NCBI RefSeq assembly: GCF_049060325.1
Contig: NZ_JBMGPW010000002.1
Span: 124,001 to 188,000 of the forward strand
DNA length: 64,000 nucleotides
Reading direction: 5' to 3'
Source: Vescimonas sanitatis
GTDB lineage: Bacteria > Bacillota > Clostridia > Oscillospirales > Oscillospiraceae
The translations under genes were made by a program, and so were the position numbers. Shown in pieces: positions 40,813 through 56,222 of the stretch (position 1 is the stretch's first letter; each line of letters opens with the position of its first letter). Under the pieces are notes generated by a model, which saw only the letters and a list, made by a program, of their open reading frames with translations, made no database searches and had not been told where the DNA came from.

Positions 40813-41469
40813 TTATTTTAGGCGATTTAGTCTGTTCTTATCCCGCAGCGTGATTGCGCCTCGTCTTAGTTCCACAAGCCCGTCCTCCGAGAAGCTCTTG
40901 AGCATCCGCGCCACCGCCTCCCGCGCCGAGCTGATGTGCTGGGCGATCTGCTCATGGGTCATGCGTATCGTGTCGGAGCCGGTACGCTCCGCTTCGACAA
41001 GGAGAAATTCTGCCAGTCGCCGATCCAGCCCCTTGAACATGATCTGCTGCATCGCCCACATCACATCAGAAAACCGTTTCGTTGCCAGTTCATAGAGGAA
41101 GCAGCGGACATGAAGATTTTTCTCTTTGAGCGCAGCGATGACATTTGCAGGGATAATCAGAACCTCCGTATCCATTCCTGCGGTCATTTGCGTATCAAAG
41201 GTGATCTGACTGATCACACAGGAGGCAGAAAGCACGCATAGTTCGCCCGGATACAGGCGGAACAGCGTTACCTCCCGCCCCTCCTCGGAGAGAAGATAGG
41301 TGCGGATCTCGCCGGAAAGGACGAACAGCATTCCGAGACATTCGTTGTCGCTGCTGTGTATGAACGCGCCCTTTTCATAATGACGGACAAAGGCACTTCG
41401 GTGCAGCGTTTCTTGCTCCTGCTCGGTCAACGATGACCAGAACGGGAGCTGTGTCAGTGTGCGTTCCAT
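40813..41469 (-). CDS. Crp/Fnr-family regulator, likely controller of the redox island
   Basis: I start at 41469, one base after the stop of the preceding gene and without its own strong ribosome site, so translation is probably coupled; the frame runs further only inside that gene. The 218 residues have a cyclic-nucleotide-like sensor domain (about 1-125: RHYEKGAFIHSSDNECLGML, LFVLSGEIRTYLLSEEGREV, FRLYPGELCVLSASCV) and a helix-turn-helix (about 165-205: MTHEQIAQHISSAREAVARM). Four Cys (ECLG, LCVLSASCV, VRCF) could hold a redox or metal sensor, but the N-terminal Fnr cluster motif is absent. Two matching operators lie in front of the adjacent operons. Confidence 0.88.
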   Translation of the reverse strand: MERTLTQLPFWSSLTEQEQETLHRSAFVRHYEKGAFIHSSDNECLGMLFVLSGEIRTYLLSEEGREVTLFRLYPGELCVLSASCVISQITFDTQMTAGMDTEVLIIPANVIAALKEKNLHVRCFLYELATKRFSDVMWAMQQIMFKGLDRRLAEFLLVEAERTGSDTIRMTHEQIAQHISSAREAVARMLKSFSEDGLVELRRGAITLRDKNRLNRLK

Positions 41470-41470
41470 A

Positions 41471-42250
41471 TCAATGGCAGCTATGCTTGCCGCAGCCGTG
41501 GTCACCGCAGGTGTGACCAGCCTCTCCGTGCTCGTGGTCATGGTGGTCACAGTGAACATTGGGATCGTAGCCCAAACTTCCGCTGAGCAATGCGCTCACC
41601 GCCGCATCAGCGTCCCCGCTGACACCGCCGTAGAGCTTGATACCCGCTTCGGCCAGAGCTGCCTGCGCACCGCCGCCAATGCCTCCGCAGATCAAAGTGT
41701 CCACGCCGTTCTGCATCAGGAAGCCTGCCAGTGCGCCGTGACCGCTGCCGTTGGTATCAACAACTTCCGCATGCGTGATTTTGCCGTCCGCAGCTTCATA
41801 AAGCTTGAACTGTTCCGTGTGACCGAAATGCTGAAAGATTTGACCGTTTTCATAGGTAACTGCAATTTTCATAATGGAATCTCCTTCGCATTTTTTGTTG
41901 GATTTTTCTGTGTTGGCTCTCTGCATCCGGCAGCAGCGGCCGCAGTGGACTGCCTCCTGTCCTCCGCAGATGCGGTAGTTTCCTCCGGTGATGTGCAGCG
42001 GTTTCCCGTGGACAAGACACGCTGCGATCTTGCGCCGTGCGACTTCGTAAATCTCCTGCACGGTAGAGCGGGAAATGTCCATCTGTGCGGCACACTGCTC
42101 GTGGGTTTGCTGCTCCAGGTCAACCAGTCGAATGACCTCGTATTCGTCCAGCGTCAGCAGGATCGGCTCGGTATCCTTGTACCCGTTGGGGCGGAAGGTA
42201 TCGACTTGTGGTGCGCCACAAATCCGACGGCACCGTGGCGGTCTTGGCAT
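41471..42250 (-). CDS. DUF134 regulator fused to a NifX/NafY-like domain
   Basis: The ATG at 42250 has GGAGGG seven bases upstream. Residues 1 to about 95 are a DUF134 DNA-binding protein (PRPPRCRRICGAPQVDTFRP, a DEYEVIRLVDLEQQTHEQCA helix, MDISRSTVQEIYEVARRK). After a Cys-rich linker (HCGRCCRMQ) comes a dinitrogenase iron-molybdenum cofactor-type domain (MKIAVTYENGQIFQHFGHTE, VDTLICGGIGGGAQAALAEA) and a His/Cys-rich tail of about 25 residues. An internal ATG at 41872, nine bases after AAGGAG, could give the second domain alone. The protein probably senses or carries a metal or Fe-S cluster; its operator overlaps its own promoter. Confidence 0.85.
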   Translation of the reverse strand: MPRPPRCRRICGAPQVDTFRPNGYKDTEPILLTLDEYEVIRLVDLEQQTHEQCAAQMDISRSTVQEIYEVARRKIAACLVHGKPLHITGGNYRICGGQEAVHCGRCCRMQRANTEKSNKKCEGDSIMKIAVTYENGQIFQHFGHTEQFKLYEAADGKITHAEVVDTNGSGHGALAGFLMQNGVDTLICGGIGGGAQAALAEAGIKLYGGVSGDADAAVSALLSGSLGYDPNVHCDHHDHEHGEAGHTCGDHGCGKHSCH

Positions 42251-42270
42251 GGGCACACCCTCCTTCGTTT

Positions 42271-42312
42271 TCGGTATATACCGATTATAGCACTTTGGGA
42301 AGGAAAAAGCAA
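42271..42312 (-). promoter_or_regulatory. promoter and palindromic operator of the DUF134 gene
   Basis: Minus strand: TTGCTT, 17 bases, TATAAT (42289-42284), then a perfect 14-base palindrome TCGGTATATACCGA (42271-42284) covering the start of transcription. This suggests autoregulation by the DUF134 domain. Confidence 0.65.
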
Positions 42313-42358
42313 TATTCTTTTCAAAAGCCCCCGTCCCGCCGCAGCGACGCTCCCCGTT

Positions 42359-42685
42359 TCAGCGTTTCTTCCGTTTTCTCTTGCCATGGGTCATGGTCGT
42401 TTTCCCGCGCCGGCTGATGGGAGTTTTCAGGTGCTTGGACAGCTTTAGAACCTCGATCAAGTTGACAAACTGTTCCATTGTGATGGCATCGTAATCAATC
42501 CCCAATGTAGCAAGCAATGCTTTTGCTTTCTTTTCCTCGGAGCTTCCATCAAAGTTCATCGCATCCTGCAACAGGTTCTGCATATTTTCTGCAAAGGAGA
42601 TTTCATCCGCAGTCATGGAGTCGGGATGATGCTGCTCACGAATATCGCGGAGGATATGAGTTTGAGTTTGAGCAATGATGCACAT
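42359..42685 (-). CDS. hypothetical protein, possibly a truncated gene
   Basis: About 108 residues from an ATG at 42685 without a clear ribosome site; the same frame continues upstream through a hairpin to 42883. Features are an acidic helical stretch (MTADEISFAENMQNLLQDAM), FDGSSEEKKAKALLATLGI and a strongly basic end (HGKRKRKKR). I do not recognise it. It lies between the redox island and the rpoB promoter, so it may be the 3' remnant of an island gene. Confidence 0.4.
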   Translation of the reverse strand: MCIIAQTQTHILRDIREQHHPDSMTADEISFAENMQNLLQDAMNFDGSSEEKKAKALLATLGIDYDAITMEQFVNLIEVLKLSKHLKTPISRRGKTTMTHGKRKRKKR

Positions 42686-42728
42686 ATCGAGACGGTCGCG
42701 CGGCTGGAACGCTGTGTATAACAAAAGA

Positions 42729-42765
42729 AAACCCGCCCGTGGGGTCTTCCCGCGGGCGAGTTTTT
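42729..42765. terminator. GC-rich imperfect hairpin
   Basis: CCCGCCCGTGGG and CCCGCGGGCGAG form a stem with T-runs on both sides; it shields the rpoB promoter from upstream transcription. Confidence 0.5.
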
Positions 42766-42781
42766 CGTTATAATACAAAGA

Positions 42782-42802
42782 TCCACCGGAAAAACCGGTG
42801 GA
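42782..42802 (+). terminator. short hairpin just before the rpoB promoter
   Basis: TCCACCGG, five A, CCGGTGGA. No T-run; eight bases before the -35 box, so it may be regulatory instead. Confidence 0.35.
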
Positions 42803-42809
42803 AAACCCA

Positions 42810-42838
42810 TTGACAATATGGAAAAAAATTGGTATAAT
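42810..42838 (+). promoter_or_regulatory. consensus rpoBC promoter
   Basis: TTGACA, 17 bases, TATAAT, a perfect match. The leader before rpoB is about 190 bases and contains a 25-codon frame (42936-43013). Confidence 0.85.
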
Positions 42839-43037
42839 GACTTGCTTTATATTGGGAAAGTGGCGGCATAGCCCCACTTTCATCTATGTGCAGTATACCA
42901 TCTCCGCCGGCAAAGCACAAGGGGTTGTGGTCAAAATGAACCAACAGACCCGTGCGTATCGCGACGGAGCGCCCCCGCGGCCTCACAGGTCAGCGGCTGC
43001 GGGAGGGAAATAAGAACAGAAAGGCGTGATCGTAGAG

Positions 43038-46715
<3,678 letters not shown>

Positions 46716-46735
46716 GGAAAGGGAGGAGCTGAATT

Positions 46736-50518
<3,783 letters not shown>

Positions 50519-50536
50519 GCCGAAACCGAACATCTG

Positions 50537-50564
50537 AAAGAGGAGGCCCTCCGGCCTCCTCTTT
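50537..50564 (+). terminator. rpoBC terminator
   Basis: AAAGAGGAGGCC, CTCC loop, GGCCTCCTCTTT and T. Confidence 0.88.
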
Positions 50565-50666
50565 TCACCGGACGCCGGAAGCGCATCCGGGGTAGCTTTT
50601 CGTGATATCTTCCGAAATTATCCGTGGAATTTCAGTGGAATTCACAAACTTTCCCGCGAAACACAC

Positions 50667-50695
50667 TTGACGCTTCCGCGCAGCTATGCTATAAT
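50667..50695 (+). promoter_or_regulatory. str-operon promoter
   Basis: TTGACG, 17 bases, TATAAT, about 55 bases before the L7Ae gene. Confidence 0.8.
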
Positions 50696-50755
50696 TTCAA
50701 ATTGCGCGGGAATTGCCCGCGGGATTTGTTATGCGACGACAGGAGGAGAGCGCCT

Positions 50756-51001
50756 GTGCCCGGAGAACTGACCGCCAAGGGAAAAGTCGTGGGCTTGAAG
50801 CAGACCCGTCGTGCCCTTGTCCAGGGTGCTGCCGCCCACGTCTATCTGGCCTGTGACGCCGATCCCCGGCTCACCGATCCCCTGCGCGCCCTGTGCGCGG
50901 AAAAGGCCATCCCCTGTGACAGCAGCATGACGCTGCGGCAGCTGGGTACTGCCTGCGGTATCGCCGTGCCTGCCGCCGCTGTGGCCGTCCTGAACGGCTG
51001 A
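50756..51001 (+). CDS. L7Ae-family ribosomal protein (YbxF/L7AB-like)
   Basis: The 81 residues begin at a GTG nine bases after AGGAGG. The pattern (GKVVGLKQTRRALVQGAAAH, VYLACDADPRLTDPL, a MTLRQLGTACGIAV segment and a short hydrophobic end) is the compact L7Ae/L30e fold that binds kink-turn RNA. Its place between rpoC and rpsL is the same as ybxF in Bacillus, which supports the call. It is likely a ribosome-associated or RNA-binding accessory protein rather than an essential subunit. Confidence 0.87.
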   Translation: MPGELTAKGKVVGLKQTRRALVQGAAAHVYLACDADPRLTDPLRALCAEKAIPCDSSMTLRQLGTACGIAVPAAAVAVLNG

Positions 51002-51089
51002 ATAACGTTCCATCCGGAATAGATACCCTCTGTTCCGTGGAAAAATAAAGGGACATACGTCCCACAAATCTTACGAAAGGAGAAACCAA

Positions 51090-51506
51090 ATGCCTACTTT
51101 TAACCAGCTGGTCAAGCAGGGCCGGAAGAAGAGCACCTACAAGTCCAATTCTCCCGCTATGCAGAAGGGCCTGAATACGCTGAAGAACAAGGAGACCGAC
51201 CTGAGCTCTCCCCAGAAGCGTGGCGTCTGCACCGCCGTCAGAACTGCGACCCCCAAGAAGCCCAACTCCGCGCTCCGTAAGATCGCCCGTGTGCGTCTGA
51301 CCAACGGCTACGAAGTCACCGCCTACATCCCCGGCGTGGGTCACTCCCTGCAGGAGCACTCCGTCGTGATGATCCGCGGCGGCCGTGTCAAGGACCTGCC
51401 CGGCGTCCGTTACCACATCATCCGTGGTACGCTGGATACCCAGGGTGTGTCCGGCCGTATGCAGGCCCGTTCCAAGTACGGCGCAAAGCGCCCCAAGAGC
51501 AAGTAA
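51090..51506 (+). CDS. rpsL: 30S ribosomal protein S12
   Basis: The 138 residues have TFNQLVKQGRKKSTYKSNSP at the N-terminus, KRGVCTAVRTATPKKPNSAL and the C-terminal VKDLPGVRYHIIRGTLDTQG. Streptomycin-resistance positions (Lys in TPKKPNSA, Lys in RVKDLPG) are wild type. It shapes decoding at the A site. A small GGGAC/GTCCC hairpin precedes the gene. First of rpsL-rpsG-fusA-tuf. Confidence 0.98.
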   Translation: MPTFNQLVKQGRKKSTYKSNSPAMQKGLNTLKNKETDLSSPQKRGVCTAVRTATPKKPNSALRKIARVRLTNGYEVTAYIPGVGHSLQEHSVVMIRGGRVKDLPGVRYHIIRGTLDTQGVSGRMQARSKYGAKRPKSK

Positions 51507-51579
51507 AACTTGCAGCATGAGCTTTGCCGAAAAGGTTTCTTATATACTATATATAAAAATACCTCTTTGGCAGGCCGTA

Positions 51580-51601
51580 CAACAGCCTTCGCAAGCTGTT
51601 G
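51580..51601 (+). other. hairpin in the rpsL-rpsG intergenic leader
   Basis: CAACAGC and GCTGTTG (extended by GTA/TAC) enclose an 8-base loop about 40 bases before rpsG. It could be part of an S7 autoregulatory site, as known between S12 and S7 genes in E. coli, but sequence likeness was not established. Confidence 0.35.
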
Positions 51602-51642
51602 AGTACCTGTGAAATCATATTTTTATGAAGGAGGGAAGCATA

Positions 51643-52113
51643 GTGCCCAGAAGAGGTAATGTTCCCAAGAGAGAGATCTTGCCCGATCCTATGTACAACT
51701 CCGTGCTGGTGACCAAGCTGGTCAACAGCATCATGTTGGACGGTAAAAAGGGCGTCGCCCAGAAGGTCGTTTACGGTGCCTTTGACATCATCAAGGACAA
51801 GACCGAGAAGGATCCTCTGGAAGTGTTCACCCAGGCGATGGAAAACATCATGCCCAGCCTGGAAGTCAAGGCCCGCCGTGTGGGCGGTGCCACCTATCAG
51901 GTCCCCATGGAGGTTCGTCCCGCCCGTCGTCAGACCCTGGGTCTGCGCTGGCTGACCAACTACTCCCGCGCCCGCGGTGAGCGTACCATGGCCGAGCGCC
52001 TGGCCGGCGAGATCATGGACGCCGCCAACAACACCGGCTCTGCCGTGAAGAAGCGCGAGGACACCCACAAGATGGCGGAGTCCAACAAGGCTTTCGCCCA
52101 CTTCCGCTGGTAA
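51643..52113 (+). CDS. rpsG: 30S ribosomal protein S7
   Basis: The 156 residues from a GTG eight bases after AAGGAGG begin PRRGNVPKREILPDPMYNS and contain the S7 core (VTKLVNSIMLDGKKGVAQKV, MPSLEVKARRVGGATYQVP, RALGLRW-like TLGLRWLTNYSRARGERTMA). It nucleates the 30S head on 16S rRNA. Length is normal for the family. Confidence 0.98.
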   Translation: MPRRGNVPKREILPDPMYNSVLVTKLVNSIMLDGKKGVAQKVVYGAFDIIKDKTEKDPLEVFTQAMENIMPSLEVKARRVGGATYQVPMEVRPARRQTLGLRWLTNYSRARGERTMAERLAGEIMDAANNTGSAVKKREDTHKMAESNKAFAHFRW

Positions 52114-52143
52114 TCATACCAACGACACAAAAAGGAGAACGGT

Positions 52144-54252
52144 ATGCCGAGAAAGGTTACACTGGAAAACACAAGAAATATCGGCATCATGGCACACATC
52201 GATGCAGGCAAGACCACGACCACAGAGCGTATTCTGTACTACACGGGCGTGAACTACAAGCTGGGTGAGACGCACGAGGGTACCGCTACCATGGACTGGA
52301 TGGAGCAGGAGCAGGAGCGTGGTATCACCATCACCTCCGCCGCGACCACCTGCTACTGGAAGGGCTCCAAGGATCAGTTCCCCCAGACGCGTATCAACAT
52401 CATTGACACCCCGGGCCACGTGGACTTCACTGTTGAGGTGGAACGTTCTCTGCGTGTGCTGGACGGGTCTGTCACCGTCATGTGTGCCAAGGGCGGTGTG
52501 GAACCCCAGTCCGAGACTGTGTGGCGTCAGGCCGATCACTACCATGTCCCCCGGATGATCTACGTCAACAAGATGGACATCACCGGCGCGGATTTCTATC
52601 ACGTGCTGGACATGGTGCACGACCGGCTGAAGGCCAACGCCGTCCCCATCCAGCTGCCCATCGGGAAGGAGGATACCTTCAAGGGTATCATCGACCTGGT
52701 GGAGATGGATGCCGATATCTATTACGATCAGTTGGGCAAGGATATGCGCGTGGAGCCTATCCCCGAGGATATGGTCGACCTTGCCAACGAGTACCGCGAG
52801 AAGCTGCTGGATGCGGTCTCCATGTTCGATGATGAGATCATGGAGCTGTATCTGGAGGGGAAGGAGATCCCCACCGCCAAGATCCGTGCCGCCATCCGCC
52901 AGGCCACCTGTGCCGTGGAGATGGTGCCCGTGGTTTGCGGCTCCAGCTATCGCAACAAGGGCGTACAGAAGCTGCTGGACGCCATCGTGGATTATATGCC
53001 CGCTCCCACCGATGTCCCCGCCATCAAGGGTGTCAACCCCAAGACCGACGAGGAAGAGGAGCGCAAGTCCTCCGATGACGAGCCGTTTGCAGCCCTGGCG
53101 TTCAAGATCATGACCGACCCCTATGTGGGCCGCCTGAGCTTCTTCCGTGTCTACTCCGGCACGCTGACCACCGGTTCCTCGGTCCTCAATGCCACCAAGG
53201 GCAAGCGAGAGCGTATGGGCCGCATCCTGCAGATGCACGCCAACCACCGCGAGGATATCGAGTCCGTCTACTCCGGTGATATTGCCGCCGTGGTGGGTCT
53301 GAAGAATACCACCACCGGCGATACCCTGTGTGATGAGAAGCATCCCATCATCCTGGAGTCCATGGAGTTCCCGGAGCCTGTGATCCGCGTGGCCATCGAG
53401 CCGAAGACCAAGGCCGGTCAGGAGAAGATGAGCGTCGCTCTGGCCAAGCTGGCCGAGGAGGACCCCACCTTCCGCACCTACACCGACGAGGAGACGGGCC
53501 AGACCATCATCGCCGGTATGGGCGAGCTGCATCTGGAGATCATCGTGGACCGCCTGCTGCGCGAGTTCAAGGTGGAGGCCAATGTGGGCGCGCCCCAGGT
53601 GGCGTACAAGGAGACCATCCGCAAGGCTGTGGATCAGGATACCAAGTATGCCCGCCAGTCCGGCGGTAAGGGCCAGTACGGTCATGTGAAGATCCACGTG
53701 GAGCCCAACGAGTCCGGTAAGGGCTACGAGTTTGTCAACGCCGTGGTGGGCGGCGCCATCCCCAAGGAGTATATCCCCGCTATCGATGCCGGTATCCAGG
53801 GCGCCATGCTCTCCGGTACCGTGGCCGGCTATCCCGTGGTGGATGTCAAGGTCACCCTGTTCGACGGTTCCTATCACGAGGTGGACTCCTCCGAGATGGC
53901 GTTCAAGATCGCCGGTTCCATGGCCTTCAAAGAGGCTATGCGTAAGGCGGATCCCACGCTGCTGGAGCCCATTATGAAGGTCTGTGTCATCGTCCCCGAC
54001 GAGTACATGGGCGATGTGATCGGCGACCTGAATGCCCGGCGCGGACAGATCCAGGGCTATGAGATGCGTTCCGGCGCACAGCAGATCGACGCGTTCGTGC
54101 CGCTGGCCGAGATGTTCGGCTATGCCACCGACCTGCGTTCCCGCACCCAGGGCCGTGGTCAGTACACCATGGAGCCCAGCCACTATATCGAGCTGCCCAA
54201 GGGCCTGCAGGAGAAGCTGATCGCCAAGCGCACCGGCCGGGAAAATTTCTAA
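52144..54252 (+). CDS. fusA: elongation factor G
   Basis: This 702-residue GTPase translocates the ribosome. G1 is AHIDAGKTTTTERIL, G2 ERGITITSAATTC, G3 DTPGHVDF and G4 NKMD. Domains II-V follow, with the domain IV loop around GGKGQYGHVKIHVEP and a C-terminal EMFGYATDLRSRTQGRGQYT. AAAGGAG precedes the ATG, 30 bases after rpsG. Single intact copy in the str operon. Confidence 0.98.
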   Translation: MPRKVTLENTRNIGIMAHIDAGKTTTTERILYYTGVNYKLGETHEGTATMDWMEQEQERGITITSAATTCYWKGSKDQFPQTRINIIDTPGHVDFTVEVERSLRVLDGSVTVMCAKGGVEPQSETVWRQADHYHVPRMIYVNKMDITGADFYHVLDMVHDRLKANAVPIQLPIGKEDTFKGIIDLVEMDADIYYDQLGKDMRVEPIPEDMVDLANEYREKLLDAVSMFDDEIMELYLEGKEIPTAKIRAAIRQATCAVEMVPVVCGSSYRNKGVQKLLDAIVDYMPAPTDVPAIKGVNPKTDEEEERKSSDDEPFAALAFKIMTDPYVGRLSFFRVYSGTLTTGSSVLNATKGKRERMGRILQMHANHREDIESVYSGDIAAVVGLKNTTTGDTLCDEKHPIILESMEFPEPVIRVAIEPKTKAGQEKMSVALAKLAEEDPTFRTYTDEETGQTIIAGMGELHLEIIVDRLLREFKVEANVGAPQVAYKETIRKAVDQDTKYARQSGGKGQYGHVKIHVEPNESGKGYEFVNAVVGGAIPKEYIPAIDAGIQGAMLSGTVAGYPVVDVKVTLFDGSYHEVDSSEMAFKIAGSMAFKEAMRKADPTLLEPIMKVCVIVPDEYMGDVIGDLNARRGQIQGYEMRSGAQQIDAFVPLAEMFGYATDLRSRTQGRGQYTMEPSHYIELPKGLQEKLIAKRTGRENF

Positions 54253-54267
54253 AACCGTATTTTACGA

Positions 54268-54296
54268 TTGATTTTCCCACCAAAATACTGTAAAAT
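54268..54296 (+). promoter_or_regulatory. possible internal tuf promoter
   Basis: TTGATT, 17 bases, TAAAAT in the 108-base fusA-tuf gap. Confidence 0.5.
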
Positions 54297-54360
54297 GGCA
54301 GTGTTAGATTGTAACGCTGCCCCACACACGATACAAAAATGTTAAGGAGGATCATTTCAA

Positions 54361-55563
54361 ATGGCTAAGCAGAAATTTGAGAGAACTAAGCCCCACGTTA
54401 ACATCGGCACCATCGGTCACATCGACCATGGTAAGACCACCCTGACCGCGGCCATCACCAAGTATCTGGCTCTGCAGGGCGGTGCTGAGTACACCGATTA
54501 CGCTTCCATCGATAAGGCTCCCGAAGAGCGCGAGCGTGGTATTACCATCAACACCGCTCACGTGGAGTATGAGACCGCCAAGCGTCACTATGCGCACGTT
54601 GACTGCCCGGGCCACGCCGACTATATCAAGAACATGATCACCGGTGCTGCCCAGATGGACGGCGCTATCCTGGTCATCGCCGCCTCCGACGGCCCCATGG
54701 CTCAGACTCGTGAGCACCTGCTGCTGGCCCGTCAGGTGAACGTGCCCTCCGTGCTGGTCTTCCTGAACAAGTGCGACCAGGTCGACGATGAGGAGCTGCT
54801 GGAGCTGGTGGAGATGGAAGTCCGCGAGCTGCTGGACTTCTACGGCTTCCCTGGCGACGAGACCCCCATCATCCGCGGCAGCGCTCTGAACGCTCTGGTT
54901 TCCGAGTCCACCGATCCCAACGCTCCCGAGTATGCCTGCATCAAGGAGCTGATGGACGCTGTTGACGAGTGGATCCCCACCCCCGACCGCAAGGAGGATA
55001 TGCCCTTCCTGATGCCCGTCGAGGACGTGTTCACCATCTCCGGCCGTGGTACCGTGGCTACCGGCCGTGTGGAGCGTGGTAAGCTGAACCTGAACGAGAA
55101 GGTCGAGATCGTCGGTCTGTCCGATGAGAAGCGCGAGACCACCGTTACCGGTATCGAGATGTTCCACAAGCTGCTGGATTACGCTGAGGCCGGCGATAAC
55201 ATCGGCGCCCTGCTGCGTGGTGTTGCCAAGACCGAGATCGAGCGCGGCCAGGTCCTGTCCAAGCCCGGTTCCATTCATCCCCACACCAAGTTCGTTGGCC
55301 AGGTCTACGTTCTGACCAAGGACGAGGGCGGCCGTCACACCCCCTTCTTCAACAACTATCGTCCCCAGTTCTACTTCCGTACCACCGACGTGACCGGCGT
55401 CATCACCCTGCCCGAGGGCACCGAGATGTGCATGCCCGGCGATAACGTCGACATGAAGGTCGAGCTGATCACCCCCATCGCTATCGAGAACGGTCTGCGT
55501 TTCGCTATCCGTGAGGGTGGCCGTACCGTGGGTTCCGGCGTCGTCATCGAGATCGACGAGTAA
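54361..55563 (+). CDS. tuf: elongation factor Tu
   Basis: The 400 residues have GTPase motifs GHIDHGKTTLTAAIT, RGITINTAHVEY, DCPGHADYIKNMI and NKCDQV, then the beta-barrel domains ending VGSGVVIEIDE. It delivers aminoacyl-tRNA to the ribosome. AAGGAGG is well placed before the ATG. Codon use is strongly biased, as expected for one of the most abundant proteins. A strong terminator ends the operon. Confidence 0.98.
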   Translation: MAKQKFERTKPHVNIGTIGHIDHGKTTLTAAITKYLALQGGAEYTDYASIDKAPEERERGITINTAHVEYETAKRHYAHVDCPGHADYIKNMITGAAQMDGAILVIAASDGPMAQTREHLLLARQVNVPSVLVFLNKCDQVDDEELLELVEMEVRELLDFYGFPGDETPIIRGSALNALVSESTDPNAPEYACIKELMDAVDEWIPTPDRKEDMPFLMPVEDVFTISGRGTVATGRVERGKLNLNEKVEIVGLSDEKRETTVTGIEMFHKLLDYAEAGDNIGALLRGVAKTEIERGQVLSKPGSIHPHTKFVGQVYVLTKDEGGRHTPFFNNYRPQFYFRTTDVTGVITLPEGTEMCMPGDNVDMKVELITPIAIENGLRFAIREGGRTVGSGVVIEIDE

Positions 55564-55590
55564 TCTGACCCCACAGGGACAAAGCCAATT

Positions 55591-55623
55591 AAAAAGAGGA
55601 AGCCGTAAGGCTTCCTCTTTTTT
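55591..55623 (+). terminator. str-operon terminator
   Basis: AAAAAGAGGAAGCC, GTAA loop, GGCTTCCTCTTTTTT. Confidence 0.92.
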
Positions 55624-55689
55624 GCCAATGTTCGAAAACAATTTGTATAATTCTGACGAGATATGTCAAAATATATTCTGATTTGCGAT

Positions 55690-56142
55690 CTATACCGCGG
55701 GATATGTCAGTCCGTGCTGGAAGCCGCCCTTCCCGGTGGCCACAACGTCCCCGCCGATAAGCGTATCACCGCACAGGTACAGGTTAGCCTGCACGCCCCC
55801 GTCCATTCCGGGATAGTTGGTGATGCGGAATGTGTAGCGCCGTATCGGCTGTCCCGCAAAGTCTGCAAAGGGGAGGCCCTGTTCGGTCTGCATGGCGGCG
55901 TAGTCGCCCCAGGTGTCGCCCAGGCTCTGGGGAAGCTGCAGGTCCAGCGTCTCGATCGGATCAGGCTCCACCTGCCAGCCCAACTGCTGTAAATAGTCCG
56001 CCATTTCTGCGGTGTCGGCAAGTGTAATGGTATTTTCCTTGTCAGAGAAGCACCCGGCTAACACCACGGTTACGGCAGCGATCACCATAAATGACACCGC
56101 CATAACGGCAATGCGCCGTTTGGATATATGTAATATCATCAT
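55690..56142 (-). CDS. DUF4830 lipoprotein
   Basis: The 150 residues start at 56142, six bases after GAGGTGATGAAT, with other ATGs two and ten codons upstream. A lipoprotein signal ends VLAGCFSD (Cys31). The body has YLQQLGWQVEPDPIETLDL, YAAMQTEQGLPFADFAGQPI, RRYTFRITNYPG and the end IGGDVVATGKGGFQHGL, the signature of DUF4830. These occur in many Clostridia; function unknown, perhaps an envelope partner like PepSY-type domains. It converges on tuf and diverges from the pseudouridine synthase. Confidence 0.82.
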   Translation of the reverse strand: MMILHISKRRIAVMAVSFMVIAAVTVVLAGCFSDKENTITLADTAEMADYLQQLGWQVEPDPIETLDLQLPQSLGDTWGDYAAMQTEQGLPFADFAGQPIRRYTFRITNYPGMDGGVQANLYLCGDTLIGGDVVATGKGGFQHGLTYPAV

Positions 56143-56222
56143 ATTCATCACCTCATAATTACCTATTTTCAATCTGATGAGAATATGCTATCATAGGGTA
56201 AAAATCCGAAAGGAGGCGGCCT

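Noticed and set aside
40813..41469. Classical oxygen-sensing Fnr
   Set aside because: The N-terminal cluster of cysteines is missing, and the four Cys present are spread through the sensor domain.
54253..54360. Riboswitch or leader structure before tuf
   Set aside because: Only a weak imperfect hairpin and a candidate promoter are visible.
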